Shown in pieces: positions 44,887 to 55,209 of a stretch of DNA of 64,000 nt. The position numbers and the translations under genes are program-made. Each line of letters starts with the position of its first letter. The stretch's first letter is position 1. Below the pieces are notes generated by a model. That model was not told where the DNA came from. It was given only the letters and a program-made list of their open reading frames with translations, and did not search any database. The DNA is from Dehalobacter restrictus DSM 9455 (GTDB taxonomy: Bacteria > Bacillota > Desulfitobacteriia > Desulfitobacteriales > Syntrophobotulaceae), in contig NZ_CP007033.1 in assembly GCF_000512895.1 (NCBI RefSeq), positions 1,537,001 to 1,601,000 of the forward strand, given 5' to 3'.

Positions 44887-46118
44887 CTGAATAAACTACT
44901 GAAAAAACTCCGTTTTAAATACATAGGGACCCTCAGCGTTTTGCTCTCACTTTTATTATTATGTTCAGGATGCTGGAGCAGCAAGGAAGTCGAAACGCTA
45001 GCATTTGTCACGCTAAGCAGCTTTGATTATACCCAAATCAACGGTCAGGATGTTTGGACTGCGGCCACGCTAGTCCTGGGAACACAAGGCAGTCAGGGAC
45101 AGAATCAAGGAAAAGAGTCAGGTCCGAAAGTCAATACGGAACAGCTTATCACCGGTCAGGGACCAACAATGCAGGCTGCAATTAGAAATTATTCCGCAAA
45201 ATTATCAACTGTCCCTTTTTATGGTTACGCTACAGGCTTTATTCTTGGGGAGGAGGCTGCCAAAGAAAAGGCACCTGAAATTATCGAACATTATGCCCGC
45301 TTCCCGCAGACCAGGCCACGCGATATTATTTTGGTGGCCAAAGGTGAAGCCAAGGAAATACTTAAGACGGGAGGCACAATGAACCAGTTGTTTTCTGAGG
45401 AGACATCCCAGTTTATCGATTTAAAAGCCACAAACACCGGCAAATCTTACGGTATGTATTTCTATAAGTTTGTATCCTGGCTGACAAGCACTGACCGTGA
45501 TGCCGTTTTACCACAAATTAAGATTATGCCCTTGGAATCGGATAACAAAGAATCCGAAGCTAATCCCAAAACTGAAGGAAGCATTATCGAAGGCCTGGGT
45601 GTTTTTCAGTCTGGCCATTTGGTGGGCTGGCTTGATGAGGAACAAACGCTTGGTTTTCTGCTGCTGACGCAAAAAATAAACAAAGGCCCGATTTCCATCC
45701 CCGTTCAGAAGGACGGAACCATGTTTAACTATTTTCTAAGCAGTTCAACGTATAAAATAAAACCAGTCGTTACCAACGGAGAGATATCTTACCACGTTAC
45801 AATTCAGACGAAAGGAGAAATTGATGAAAATAACAGTTTAAGGCTAACTAAAGAAGATATTGAACAATTAGAATCTGTTGCTAGTGAAAAAGTAAAAAAA
45901 TAGCCACTGCAACAGTTAACCAGGCCAAAACCTACAAGGCTGATTTTTTGGGGTTCTCCGAAAAGCTGCATCAAAAAGATCCCAAAACATTTCATGCTTT
46001 GGGATCGGGATGGCGGGAAGCTTTTGTAAACTCTCAAGTAGAAATTAATGTGAAAGCAAAAATCATTAGCACCGGCAGACTGAAAGAAAAACTAGAAGTG
46101 AATCCTCCGAATGAATAA
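44887..46118 (+). pseudogene. gerC: gerC copy 1: Ger(x)C spore germination lipoprotein, frameshifted
   Basis: The frame aligned to the intact copy at 48901 begins at CTG 44887, not a normal start codon. It encodes the lipoprotein signal (LLLLCSGCWSSKE) and the GerAC body, then stops at TAG 45901-45903 after SEKVKK. The intact copy has one G after its seven As; here it is missing. A -1 shift on A AAA AAA would continue IATATVNQAKTYKADFLGF to 46118. It lacks its last 70 residues unless recoded. The nearly identical intact gene downstream makes it redundant. Confidence 0.8.
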
Positions 46119-46203
46119 AATTCCTTTTAGAGGTGTTCATAAATTTTCCTTAATTGGGAAATAATACTCTATACCTTTTTAGATAGGATGAGGCCAACAA
46201 AAG

Positions 46204-47814
46204 ATGTTTATCAATCGACTGACAAGAACCTTAAAAAGCTGGACAAATAAAGCACCTGAACCCACCGCTGCCCCTGAGCCTCCCAAAAAACAGCCGTTGT
46301 CCAGAAATTATGAGGATAACATAAAAAAACTGCAGCAGCTTTTTGCCAATTGTTCGGATGTCCAGTTCCATCCATTTCAAATTAATTTGGAAGAACCGGT
46401 AAGGGCTTTCATTATCTATGCCACAACTATCACGGATAATCAAGTGATCAGTGATTCTATACTGAAAACCCTGTTGGAAGAGACGCGCAAACTGCAGCAA
46501 TTGACAAAGGGCGGCAACGCAAACCTGCTGCAGATCATTCAGGACAGCCTGCTGAATCTTACCGAAACCAGCATGGTTTCTAATCTGGATGAAGTCGAAC
46601 GAAAAGTGTTTGCAGGCAATGCGGTTCTGATCATCGACGGTTCGTCTTCAGCCCTGGCTGCCGGGGTACGAGGCGGCGAAAATAGGTCCATTGTTGAGTC
46701 TGATACCGAACCAGGTGTGCGCGGGCCAAAGGATGGGTTCATTGAGTCCATTGATACAAACATGAGCCTCATCAGAAGACGTTTAAAAACCAGCAGACTT
46801 AAGCTGGAAACTTTAGAAGTTGGTGAGCTGACCCATACAAAAATTGCAATCTGCTATATTCAGGGGATCGTGAATGAACAACTGCTGCAGGAAGTGAAGC
46901 AGCGGATTGGCAGAATCAAAACGGACAGTATCCTGGAAGGCAGTTACATCGAAGAACTGATTATGGATGAGCAATATTCCCTGTTTCCGCTGGTACAATA
47001 CACGGAAAGGCCTGATAAGGTCACTGCTTCGCTGTTGGAAGGCAGAATCGCGATTCTGGTAGATAATTCTCCGATGCCACTGCTCATTCCGGCGACATTT
47101 GTAACCATGCTGCAGGCAGCCGAGGATTATTATCACGGTTCAGTATTTGCGACGTTTACAAGGATTCTGCGCTTGATTGCCTTAAATTTGGCCTTGTTGC
47201 TGCCGTCAGTCACCGTTGCCGTTTTCTCTTTTCACCAGGAATTGTTGCCGACGCATCTCGTCAGTTCTGTGGCAGGAACGAGGCAGGGTTTACCGTTGCC
47301 AATTGCTTTGGAGATCCTTGTCATCGAGTTTACATTTGAACTTTTGCGGGAAGCCGGTATCCGGCTGCCGAAAACTATCGGTCAGGCTATCAGCACTGTC
47401 GGCGGTCTAGTTATCGGCCAGGCAGCTGTCAATGCAGGCCTGGTCTCCCCAATCTCCGTTATTGTCGTAGCGACCACGGCAATCGCGTCTTTTTCGATTC
47501 CAAATTATGATGCCGGCTATGCGCTCAGGATACTGCGGTTTATGTTGATTTTACTGGCCAGCATTCTGGGAGGAGTCGGTATCATGTTCGGCCTGATGAT
47601 CATCCTGATCCATCTCTGCAGCCTACGTTCTTTCGGTGTCCCCTATTTGATTCCGTTTGCTCCTTTAAGCCTTGGCGAAATCAAGGATATCCTAGTCAGG
47701 GCTCCATGGTGGGCTATGTCCAAACGGCCAAAGTCGTTCCGTACGGTGGATCCTATCCGGCAGAAAGACAACCAGGGTCCGTCGAAACCAATGGATAGGA
47801 GGAAAAGGTCATAA
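46204..47814 (+). CDS. gerA: GerA-family spore germination protein, A subunit
   Basis: 536 residues. The soluble N-terminal half has the GerAA two-domain region (NYEDNIKKLQQLFANCSDVQF, SLIRRRLKTSRLKLETLEVG, LLEGRIAILVDNSPMPLLIPATF), followed by five or six membrane segments (LPSVTVAVFSFHQELLPT, IGQAISTVGGLVIGQAAV). With the B and C subunits it forms the nutrient-gated channel of the spore inner membrane. The frame is intact. Confidence 0.93.
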   Translation: MFINRLTRTLKSWTNKAPEPTAAPEPPKKQPLSRNYEDNIKKLQQLFANCSDVQFHPFQINLEEPVRAFIIYATTITDNQVISDSILKTLLEETRKLQQLTKGGNANLLQIIQDSLLNLTETSMVSNLDEVERKVFAGNAVLIIDGSSSALAAGVRGGENRSIVESDTEPGVRGPKDGFIESIDTNMSLIRRRLKTSRLKLETLEVGELTHTKIAICYIQGIVNEQLLQEVKQRIGRIKTDSILEGSYIEELIMDEQYSLFPLVQYTERPDKVTASLLEGRIAILVDNSPMPLLIPATFVTMLQAAEDYYHGSVFATFTRILRLIALNLALLLPSVTVAVFSFHQELLPTHLVSSVAGTRQGLPLPIALEILVIEFTFELLREAGIRLPKTIGQAISTVGGLVIGQAAVNAGLVSPISVIVVATTAIASFSIPNYDAGYALRILRFMLILLASILGGVGIMFGLMIILIHLCSLRSFGVPYLIPFAPLSLGEIKDILVRAPWWAMSKRPKSFRTVDPIRQKDNQGPSKPMDRRKRS

Positions 47815-48932
47815 ATTCAGAAAAGATATCCGGTGTCCAACTTGCTTCTTTGATGTTTATGATTGTCATATCCACTGCGCTCCTGTTAATCCCCGGCATA
47901 ACAGCGGAAAAAGCCGCAGAATCAGCCTGGCTTTCCGTCCTGATTGCGCTTGCTGTCGGGATCGTTAACCTCATGCTGATTTATTATCTGGGAAAGCGGT
48001 TTCCGAAGCTGACGCTGCCCGAATATGCCGAAATCCTGCTCGGCAAAACCCTCGGGAAGGTCCTGACTTTCTGCTATGTATTATTCTTTTTGATCATAAG
48101 TATTACGGTATTAAGAGAATTTACTGATTTTTTGAATATGAACCTTATGCCCGAAACTCCGCCTTATGTTTTTCAAACGGGTTTGATGATTGTGGCTGCC
48201 TATGCGGTTGTTAAAGGAATCGAAGTGATTGTGCGGGTCAACCAGTTTATTCTGCCTTTGTTTATACTGTCTCTGGCGATCTTGCTGGCGTTAGCCGTCA
48301 GAGATATGGATCTGAGCAATCTGCAGCCTTTTCTGGATAAGGGCGTCCTGTCCGTTGTGGATGCTTCCCTTGTTCCTATAGCCTGGTTTGGCCAGATTGT
48401 TATACTCGTATTTTTATTTCCAAAAGTAAACCAGGCAGAGGATATTTTAAAAAATGGCATTTTCGGAATTATCGCTGCCGGTATCCTGCTGACTTTCATT
48501 ACTGTTGCCACCCTTACTGTTTTTGGGCCGGAATATACGGGTGATATGTACTTTGCTTTTCTATATTTAGCTAAATATATCAAATTCATTACAATTCAAA
48601 GGCTTGAATTCCTTGTTATATTTATCTGGGTATCCGGTATCGTCGTCAAAGTAGCCGTCATGTATTACCTGGAGACAATGACCTTAGTCCGGATGTTTTC
48701 TCTCCAAAGCAAGAAGTATGTTCTCCTGGGGCTTGCTCTACTAAATATTATTCTGCCAAACTTATTATTTGAGAGTCCTGTTGATGTCGGCCATTTTCTT
48801 AAGAATATATGGCCATTTATTGGTTTAACGTTTGAGCTGCTGATCCCTGGTCTGCTGTTGCTGCTGACTGTCATCAAAAAGAAAAAAGTGGGGCGTACCA
48901 TTGAAAAAACTACTGAAAAAACTCCGTTTTAG
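47811..48932 (+). CDS. gerB: GerB-family spore germination permease, B subunit
   Basis: About 373 residues and ten membrane segments of the amino-acid-permease-like GerAB family (NSEKISGVQLASLMFMIVISTALLLIPG). The family N-terminus reads from 47811, where the codon is ATA, eight bases behind an excellent AGGAGG, and overlaps the gerA stop as ATAA. A G would make this the standard ATGA junction, so a G-to-A change is likely. The next start is TTG 47850, without a site. Translation may be weak. Its end overlaps gerC copy 2 by 32 bases. Confidence 0.88.
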   Translation: MNSEKISGVQLASLMFMIVISTALLLIPGITAEKAAESAWLSVLIALAVGIVNLMLIYYLGKRFPKLTLPEYAEILLGKTLGKVLTFCYVLFFLIISITVLREFTDFLNMNLMPETPPYVFQTGLMIVAAYAVVKGIEVIVRVNQFILPLFILSLAILLALAVRDMDLSNLQPFLDKGVLSVVDASLVPIAWFGQIVILVFLFPKVNQAEDILKNGIFGIIAAGILLTFITVATLTVFGPEYTGDMYFAFLYLAKYIKFITIQRLEFLVIFIWVSGIVVKVAVMYYLETMTLVRMFSLQSKKYVLLGLALLNIILPNLLFESPVDVGHFLKNIWPFIGLTFELLIPGLLLLLTVIKKKKVGRTIEKTTEKTPF

Positions 48933-50133
48933 ATACATAGGGACCTTCAGCGTTTTGCTCTTACTTGTATTATTATGTTCAGGATGCTGGAGCAGCAAGG
49001 AGGTTGAAACGCTAGCTTTTGTCACGCTAAGCAGCTATGATTATACCCAAATTAACGGTCAGGATGTTTGGACTGCGGCCACGCTGATCCTGAAGCCGCA
49101 AGGCAGTCAGGGACAAGATGAAGGAAAGAAGTCCAGTTTGAGCGGCAATGCAGAACAGCTTGTTACCGGTCAGGGACCAACAATGCAGGATGCAATTAGA
49201 AATTATTCCGCAAAATTGTCAACCGTCCCTTTTTATGGTTACGCTACAGGCATGATTATTGGGGAAGAGGCCGCCAAAAAAAAGGCACCTGAGATGGTCG
49301 AACATCGTGCCCGCTTCCCGCAGACCCGGCCACGCGATATCTTTTTAGTGGCCAAAGGTGAAGCCAAGGAAATACTTAAGACGAGAGGCACGATGAACCA
49401 GTTGTTTTCTGCGGAGGTATCCCAGTTTATCGATTTAAAAGCCACAAACATCGGCAAATCTTATGGTATGTATTTCTATAAGTTTGTATCCTGGCTGACA
49501 AGCAATGACCGTGATGCCGTTTTACCACAAATTAAGATTATACCCTTGGAATCGGATAACAAAGAATCCGGAGATAATCCCAAAACTGAAGGAAGCATTA
49601 TTGAAGGCCTGGGTGTTTTTCAGGCTGGCCATTTGGTGGGCTGGCTTGATCAGGAACAAACCCTTGGTTTTCTGCTGCTGACGCAAAAAATTAACAAAGG
49701 CCCGATTTCCATCCCCGTTCAGAAGGACGGAACCATGTTTAACTATTTTCTAAGCAGTTCAACGTATAAAGTAAAACCAGTTGTCTCCAACGAAGAAATA
49801 TCTTATCATGTTACAATTCAGACGAAAGGAGAAATCGATGAAAATAACAGTTTAAGGCTAACTAAAGAAGATATTGAGCAATTAGAACCTGTCATTAGTG
49901 AGAAACTAAAAAAAGTAGCCACCGCAACAGTTAACCAGGCCAAAACCTACAAGGCTGATTTTTTGGGTTTCTCCGAAAAGCTGCATCACAAAGATCCCAA
50001 AACATTTCATGCTTTGGGATCGGAATGGCGGGAAGCTTTTGTGAACGCTCAAGTTGAAATTAATGTGAAAGCAAAAATCATTAGCACCGGCAGACTAAAA
50101 GAAAAATTAGAAGTGAATCCTCAGAATGAATGA
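48901..50133 (+). CDS. gerC: gerC copy 2: intact Ger(x)C spore germination lipoprotein
   Basis: 410 residues from TTG 48901 with GTGGGGCG upstream. Lipoprotein signal LLLLVLLCSGC with the modified Cys near residue 28, then the GerAC fold (WTAATLILKPQG, FPQTRPRDIFLVAKGEAKEIL, EGLGVFQAGHLVGWL, LTKEDIEQLE). It should anchor on the outer face of the spore inner membrane and serve the GerA-GerB pair. It is about 90 percent identical to copy 1, the similarity beginning some 30 bases before each start, evidence of a tandem duplication. Confidence 0.92.
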   Translation: MKKLLKKLRFRYIGTFSVLLLLVLLCSGCWSSKEVETLAFVTLSSYDYTQINGQDVWTAATLILKPQGSQGQDEGKKSSLSGNAEQLVTGQGPTMQDAIRNYSAKLSTVPFYGYATGMIIGEEAAKKKAPEMVEHRARFPQTRPRDIFLVAKGEAKEILKTRGTMNQLFSAEVSQFIDLKATNIGKSYGMYFYKFVSWLTSNDRDAVLPQIKIIPLESDNKESGDNPKTEGSIIEGLGVFQAGHLVGWLDQEQTLGFLLLTQKINKGPISIPVQKDGTMFNYFLSSSTYKVKPVVSNEEISYHVTIQTKGEIDENNSLRLTKEDIEQLEPVISEKLKKVATATVNQAKTYKADFLGFSEKLHHKDPKTFHALGSEWREAFVNAQVEINVKAKIISTGRLKEKLEVNPQNE

Positions 50134-50141
50134 AATCCACA

Positions 50142-51326
50142 TCAGACAAATTCGCGCAGGACACCGGCAAGGCTTTGCAGTCCTTCTTCAATTTTATCGT
50201 CAGGCATATTCGAAAAATTGATCCGGAAAGTATTTTCCCTGCCGCCGTTCGGGAAGAATGAACCGCCGGGTACAAACGCGACGTTCTGTTCCAGGCTTTT
50301 GATCAGCACATCCCTGGCATTGATATCCGTCGGAAGCTCAATCCAGGCAAAGAGCCCTCCTTTGGGTCTGGTAAAGGTGACTCCCTCGGGGAAATGATCC
50401 TCCATCAATTTTATCGTCAGATTGCGGCGTCTTTTATAGACTTTGCGAATTTTTTCAATATGTTCATCGATATTATATAATTCAAGGTATTTGGCAATTT
50501 CTCTCTGGGCCAGGGTGTTGCACTGCAAATCCGTTCCCTGTTTTACAAGGACATATTTTTCAACAACCTTCTGATCACCGGCAACCCAGCCGATCCGGTA
50601 ACCCGGGCAGAATATTTTGGAGAACGTTCCGAGGCTTAAAACACAGCCCTCGTGGTCAAAAGCCTGCAGGGACGGAAGCGGTTCATCCTCAAAACGCAAT
50701 TCACCATAAGGATTATCTTCAATGATCATGACCTGGTGTTTCATAGCTGCCTTAACCAGGTATTCCCTGCGGGGCAGTGTCCAGGTTCTGCCTGTCGGGT
50801 TCTGAAAGTCAGGAATCACATAAATGAGTTTGACGTTGGGCGTACTGTCCAGTATCCTGTCCAGTTCCGCAGGGATCATGCCATCCTCATCCGTCGGCAC
50901 TTCTTTGAATTCGCAGCCATAAGCTTTGAACGCACTGATAGCAGCAAGATACGTCGGACTTTCGCACAGCACGACATCTCCTTCATCAAGAAAGACCTTT
51001 CCGGAAAGATCCAGGGCCTGTTGTGAACCGTGGGTCAAAAGGATATTATCCGGCTCAAATTTGGTGCCCAGCCGGTTATTCATGCGTGCTGCAATCCATT
51101 TCCGCAAAGGAAGATAGCCTTCAGTGGTCGTATACTGTAAAGCCTCCGTCCCTTCTTCTTCCAGCACGATCCTGCTGACTTCCTTGATTTCGTCGAGTGG
51201 AAACAGCTCCGGTGCCGGGAGTCCGCCTGCAAAGGAGATGATTTCCGGATTTTCCGTGACTTTTAGTATTTCCCTGATTTCTGAGGCTTTTAAATGACTG
51301 ATTCTTTTTGCATAGTTGTATTCCAT
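50142..51326 (-). CDS. PLP-dependent aminotransferase, class I/II (2-aminoadipate type)
   Basis: 394 residues. Motifs: ISFAGGLPAPELFPLDEI (about 30-47), LQYTTTEGYLPLRKWIA, DFQNPTGRTW, IEDNPYGELRF and the Schiff-base lysine in GTFSKIFCPGYRIGWVAG (about 235). The pattern matches the MocR-like / LysN aminotransferase group without a DNA-binding domain. The likely substrates are 2-aminoadipate or branched or aromatic amino acids; I cannot say which. It converges with the ger operon, nine bases apart. Confidence 0.88.
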   Translation of the reverse strand: MEYNYAKRISHLKASEIREILKVTENPEIISFAGGLPAPELFPLDEIKEVSRIVLEEEGTEALQYTTTEGYLPLRKWIAARMNNRLGTKFEPDNILLTHGSQQALDLSGKVFLDEGDVVLCESPTYLAAISAFKAYGCEFKEVPTDEDGMIPAELDRILDSTPNVKLIYVIPDFQNPTGRTWTLPRREYLVKAAMKHQVMIIEDNPYGELRFEDEPLPSLQAFDHEGCVLSLGTFSKIFCPGYRIGWVAGDQKVVEKYVLVKQGTDLQCNTLAQREIAKYLELYNIDEHIEKIRKVYKRRRNLTIKLMEDHFPEGVTFTRPKGGLFAWIELPTDINARDVLIKSLEQNVAFVPGGSFFPNGGRENTFRINFSNMPDDKIEEGLQSLAGVLREFV

Positions 51327-51533
51327 GACGCTCTCTTTTTCCTGCCTTTTCGCACAAATTCACATATTTATTAGTATCCCACATTTGATAGGAAGATTAA
51401 AGTCCTAATCTAGTAGATCGATTCGTAAATCCCATAACAACAACGGTACCTTGGTTTGCCCGGATTAGCCTCCAGCTTTTGTAAATTAATTTTGCGAGAG
51501 AAAAATGTTATAATAAGTAGCGAGGTGATAGGA

Positions 51534-52247
51534 ATGCAGATTCTTAAAAATGACTGGCATGATTTGCTTCATGCCGAATTCGATAAAGAATATTATCAGA
51601 AGCTTCGGAGATTTCTAATCGATGAATACCGATCCCGGATCGTCTTCCCGGATAAATTCGACATCTACAATGCCTTGCATTATACGGCGTATCAGGATGT
51701 AAAAGTGGTCATTCTGGGCCAGGATCCCTATCATGGCCCTCAACAAGCCCATGGTTTAAGCTTTTCTGTCCAGCCTGGTGTCCAGGCCCCGCCGTCCCTG
51801 ATGAATATCTTTAAGGAACTGCACGATGATTTGGGATGTTATATTCCAAACAACGGTTATTTAAAGAAATGGGCCGACCAGGGCGTCTTGCTGCTCAATG
51901 CTTCGCTGACCGTCCGGTCCGGCCAGGCCAATTCCCACAGTAGCATAGGCTGGTCCAAGTTTACCGATAAAATCATCGCGCTCTTAAATGAGCGGGAAGA
52001 CCCTGTTGTTTTTATCCTCTGGGGAAAAAATGCCCAGTCTAAGCTGAGCATTCTCAATCCATCCAGGCATTGTATCATCAAATCTGTTCATCCCAGTCCG
52101 CTGTCTGCCCATGCCGGTTTCTTCGGCAGCAGACCGTTTTCCAAAGCCAATCAATTTTTGGTCTCGATTGGCAAGAAGCCAATTGACTGGCAAATAGAAA
52201 ATCTGCCTGCCTCATCTACCACATTAGCCGGATCGCATCGTCCGTGA
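51534..52247 (+). CDS. ung: Uracil-DNA glycosylase (family 1)
   Basis: 237 residues from ATG 51534, with GAGGTGATAGGA directly upstream; a longer frame to 51456 is unlikely. All family-1 motifs are visible: [22 protein letters not shown] with the catalytic Asp, [28 protein letters not shown] and [18 protein letters not shown] with the catalytic His. It removes uracil from DNA. A TATAAT lies about 25 bases before the start. It converges with cvfB and overlaps it by 32 bases. Confidence 0.96.
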   Translation: MQILKNDWHDLLHAEFDKEYYQKLRRFLIDEYRSRIVFPDKFDIYNALHYTAYQDVKVVILGQDPYHGPQQAHGLSFSVQPGVQAPPSLMNIFKELHDDLGCYIPNNGYLKKWADQGVLLLNASLTVRSGQANSHSSIGWSKFTDKIIALLNEREDPVVFILWGKNAQSKLSILNPSRHCIIKSVHPSPLSAHAGFFGSRPFSKANQFLVSIGKKPIDWQIENLPASSTTLAGSHRP

Positions 52248-53052
52248 TTTGGACTGCGCCTTCTTTGAGCAGCCTGCCTAACGCCCGCTTGAAAGCGGAT
52301 TTGCTCATTTGCAGTTCCGACTTGATTTTTTCAGGAGAACTGTTGTCATTGAGCTTAAGCACACCGCCGTTTGCTTTTAACTTCTCTAAAATGACCCGGG
52401 CATCCGTCTCTATTTGCTGCGCGATCTCTTGTCTTAAACTTAATTCCAGCTTGCCATCCTGTCTTACCTTCTTGATTCGGATGTCGACCTTATCACCGAT
52501 CGCGATGCTGCCACACAATTCCTTATTTGGAATCATCCCGTGATATTGATTATCCACGGCGACAAACGCACCAAACTCAGGATTAAAGTTATAGACAGTG
52601 CCATGGGCATTGTCATTTTCTTTATAAGGAGAGTTTATTTTGAGCAAATCATATATTTTCATTGTGGCATATAATTGATGGCTGTTATTGAGCGCTAATC
52701 CCACCAGGTAGGCTCCGCCTTTTTTGACCTCACTGACTTGCTCTTTAAGCGGCAGCAATAAGTCTTTCTCCAAACCCCAGTCTAAAAAAGCGCCAAATTC
52801 TGTCGTATCGACGACAGTTAAAGCAGCCGTTTCACCAAGTACCAGCCTTGGTTTTTTTATGGAGGCCATGATCCTTTCTTTCGTATCCTTATACACAAAT
52901 ACTTCGATTTTATCACCTATTCTGATATCCTTTGGAGCCAGGCTTATCGGTAATAATACACTATTTTGCGTATCGTTCTTTGCATTCAGGATATACCAAT
53001 TTTGAGATGTTTTCACGACTTTTAGTTCCTGCATTTTGCCATATTCAATCAT
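52216..53052 (-). CDS. cvfB: CvfB-family S1 RNA-binding protein
   Basis: 278 residues with S1-like domains in the CvfB/YitL arrangement ([65 protein letters not shown]) and a C-terminal winged helix ([26 protein letters not shown]). In staphylococci CvfB affects virulence gene expression; in general it binds RNA. Start ATG 53052 with GAGGAAA upstream. Confidence 0.9.
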   Translation of the reverse strand: MIEYGKMQELKVVKTSQNWYILNAKNDTQNSVLLPISLAPKDIRIGDKIEVFVYKDTKERIMASIKKPRLVLGETAALTVVDTTEFGAFLDWGLEKDLLLPLKEQVSEVKKGGAYLVGLALNNSHQLYATMKIYDLLKINSPYKENDNAHGTVYNFNPEFGAFVAVDNQYHGMIPNKELCGSIAIGDKVDIRIKKVRQDGKLELSLRQEIAQQIETDARVILEKLKANGGVLKLNDNSSPEKIKSELQMSKSAFKRALGRLLKEGAVQITDDAIRLMW

Positions 53053-53218
53053 CCAAATTTCCTCTTTATTTCATATATCTGATATCAGCTCTTAGTATTT
53101 CCTATTATATCTTTATTTAGAAGATTGTACTACTATCGGTCATTTTTATACTAAAATCCAGGAAATCATACGATCTTTGACTCCCTGGATCAAACGATAT
53201 CCAAGTCTTGATTCGCAG

Positions 53219-53845
53219 TTAATTCACAAGTTCAAATTCACTATTATGCCGATTGTAGCGGAAGACCTCACCCGTTTCAATAATATAGTACCAGCCTTCG
53301 ATTGTCAGCGTCTGATTCAGGACTCTTTCCTTGATAAACGGATATGATAACAAATGTTTGAGCTGCTCCACAATGTTGATTTGTTCAGTCATCCATTCCC
53401 TTTTCGCCATTTCCGATTCTGGAATATTCATTGCTGTAATCTTTTCTTTAACATTCCCTGCCAATTCCAGCCATTTTCGGGTGTGCGGAATCGATTGCAT
53501 TTCTTTCTCCGAGGCATATAGCGATTTGCACCCTCCGCAATTGGAATGGCCGCAGACTACGATATGCTGAATGCCAAGAATATTGACGGCATATTCAATT
53601 GCAGAAGTCGTGGCCAAATACTCTTCTATATTACGGTAAGGCGGTACAATGTTGGCGATATTCCGGATAACAAACAGTTCTCCGGGTAAAGTTCCGGTGA
53701 TTAAATTGGGTACCAGTCTCGAGTCCGAACAGCCAATGAATAACGTATGCGGGCTTTGAGAATTCCCTAATTCTTCAAAAAGCTGCCTGTGCTCCTGGAA
53801 ATCCGTTTCTTTAAATTGAATAAGGCCCTGAAGTAATTTCTCCAT
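53219..53845 (-). CDS. Beta-class carbonic anhydrase
   Basis: 208 residues with zinc ligands and catalytic dyad in CSDSRLVPNLI (Cys, Asp, Arg, about 39-44) and HSNCGGC (His and Cys, about 99-102). It interconverts CO2 and bicarbonate in the cytosol, supplying carboxylases or balancing pH in an anaerobe. It is a single gene, though co-oriented with the peptidase gene just upstream (22-base gap), so they may be one transcript. Confidence 0.93.
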   Translation of the reverse strand: MEKLLQGLIQFKETDFQEHRQLFEELGNSQSPHTLFIGCSDSRLVPNLITGTLPGELFVIRNIANIVPPYRNIEEYLATTSAIEYAVNILGIQHIVVCGHSNCGGCKSLYASEKEMQSIPHTRKWLELAGNVKEKITAMNIPESEMAKREWMTEQINIVEQLKHLLSYPFIKERVLNQTLTIEGWYYIIETGEVFRYNRHNSEFELVN

Positions 53846-53867
53846 ATTTTACATCCTTGCTTCTTAT

Positions 53868-55052
53868 TTATACCTCGATAATGTCCGTTCCTCCGCCCGT
53901 GAGACATCTGCCGCCGGCAGCACTTACCACATAGGTGTCTTCCACGCCCACCATGCCAATGTTGGGCAGACCCTTTTTCGGTTCGAGCGCGATGACCATA
54001 TTCTCAGTGAGTTCCGCTAGAAAACCATTCGTAATCACAGGCAGTTCATCGACATGGAGTCCAACGCCGTGCCCGAGAAACTTAACTTGCCGTTCCCCAT
54101 ACCCCATAAAGTTCCGTCTGAAGTCTTCACTGAGCGTGCTCATTACCGATTGATAGATTTCCGACGGTATCGCCCCTGGAATCAGTTTTTCTGCCAGACG
54201 CTGCTCAATTTCCATACAGGCGCGATGCGCCTTCACAACATCGGCATCAGGCTTGGCTCCAAAAATATAGACCTGGGTTTTATCGGAATGATAGCCATTG
54301 CAGCCAAAACCGACATCGACAAAAACCAAATCCCCTTTTTTTAGCTTTCTTTCCCGGCTGCCTAACAAAGGAACGGCAGGACACATACCATAGGCCCCAC
54401 CGGGGCCGTCAAAGCTGGTTGGGTAAAGAGAGCTTTCGCCAAAACCAATCTGTCCGGCAACCATTTCCGTCTGAAACATGGAAAAACGGCTAACACCATG
54501 ATGCCCAATCTTAATCATGGCGGCATAAAGTTCCGCTACAAAATTGGCCTCGCTCATACCTTCCCTGAGCAGCGGCGGAACAAGTTCATGCAGCAGCTTA
54601 CAATGGTTTTTTCCTGCTTGTTCCACCCATTCCAGCTCGTACGGCGATTTGACCGCTCTGACCGACAGCACCAGCTTGTCTACTGAATGAATACTTGTCA
54701 TCGTGAAGTACTTCTTCAGCCGCTGCAGCATGGCGAGCGGCACAATCTCTGTTTCAAGATACGTATTCCCTAGCCCAGGTCCGATCATCCCGGCCGCATC
54801 ACGGTAACTTTCCATCGGATAGATCGTTGTCAGAGGCGATTCAGCTTTGGCGCGATCATAACTACGGCGCACAAAATAGTGCCGGGTCCGGTCTTTTTGA
54901 ATTACAAGCATGCCGTCCTGCATTGTTCCTGTAAAATAATACTGATTCACTTTACCAAGTATAAGGATAGCATCCCATTCAGGATAGGTCTGATCCATGA
55001 GGTCGCATAAGTGATTCAGTCTCCGGTCAAGTTCGTTTATCATAAGTGCCAC
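53868..55052 (-). CDS. M24-family metallopeptidase (Xaa-Pro aminopeptidase-like)
   Basis: About 394 residues. GTG 55052 is preferred: GGAGG lies eight bases before it, while the TTG at 55058 is too close. An N-terminal creatinase-like domain (1-160) is followed by the pita-bread domain with metal ligands in VFVDVGFGCNGYHSDKTQ (two Asp), GHGVGLHVDELP (His), IALEPKK (Glu) and GVEDTYVV (Glu). It would trim peptides with proline at position two, or related substrates, in the cytosol. Confidence 0.9.
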   Translation of the reverse strand: MALMINELDRRLNHLCDLMDQTYPEWDAILILGKVNQYYFTGTMQDGMLVIQKDRTRHYFVRRSYDRAKAESPLTTIYPMESYRDAAGMIGPGLGNTYLETEIVPLAMLQRLKKYFTMTSIHSVDKLVLSVRAVKSPYELEWVEQAGKNHCKLLHELVPPLLREGMSEANFVAELYAAMIKIGHHGVSRFSMFQTEMVAGQIGFGESSLYPTSFDGPGGAYGMCPAVPLLGSRERKLKKGDLVFVDVGFGCNGYHSDKTQVYIFGAKPDADVVKAHRACMEIEQRLAEKLIPGAIPSEIYQSVMSTLSEDFRRNFMGYGERQVKFLGHGVGLHVDELPVITNGFLAELTENMVIALEPKKGLPNIGMVGVEDTYVVSAAGGRCLTGGGTDIIEV

Positions 55053-55159
55053 AGCCAATTCCTCCGTTAGACAATGTATCGCGTACTTCTCTAGAGTTTA
55101 CCATACTTTGCGTTTTTTCAAAATGGTGCAATTCCCTGACTTTGAAGTTTTACATTTTC

Positions 55160-55188
55160 TTGACAAAAAGTTAATTTCAAGCTAAGAT
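55160..55188 (+). promoter_or_regulatory. Promoter of the trpB2 T-box leader
   Basis: TTGACA, a 17-base spacer and TAAGAT, followed by the T-box leader. Confidence 0.75.
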
Positions 55189-55209
55189 TTAAGCAATATT
55201 TGATACTGT

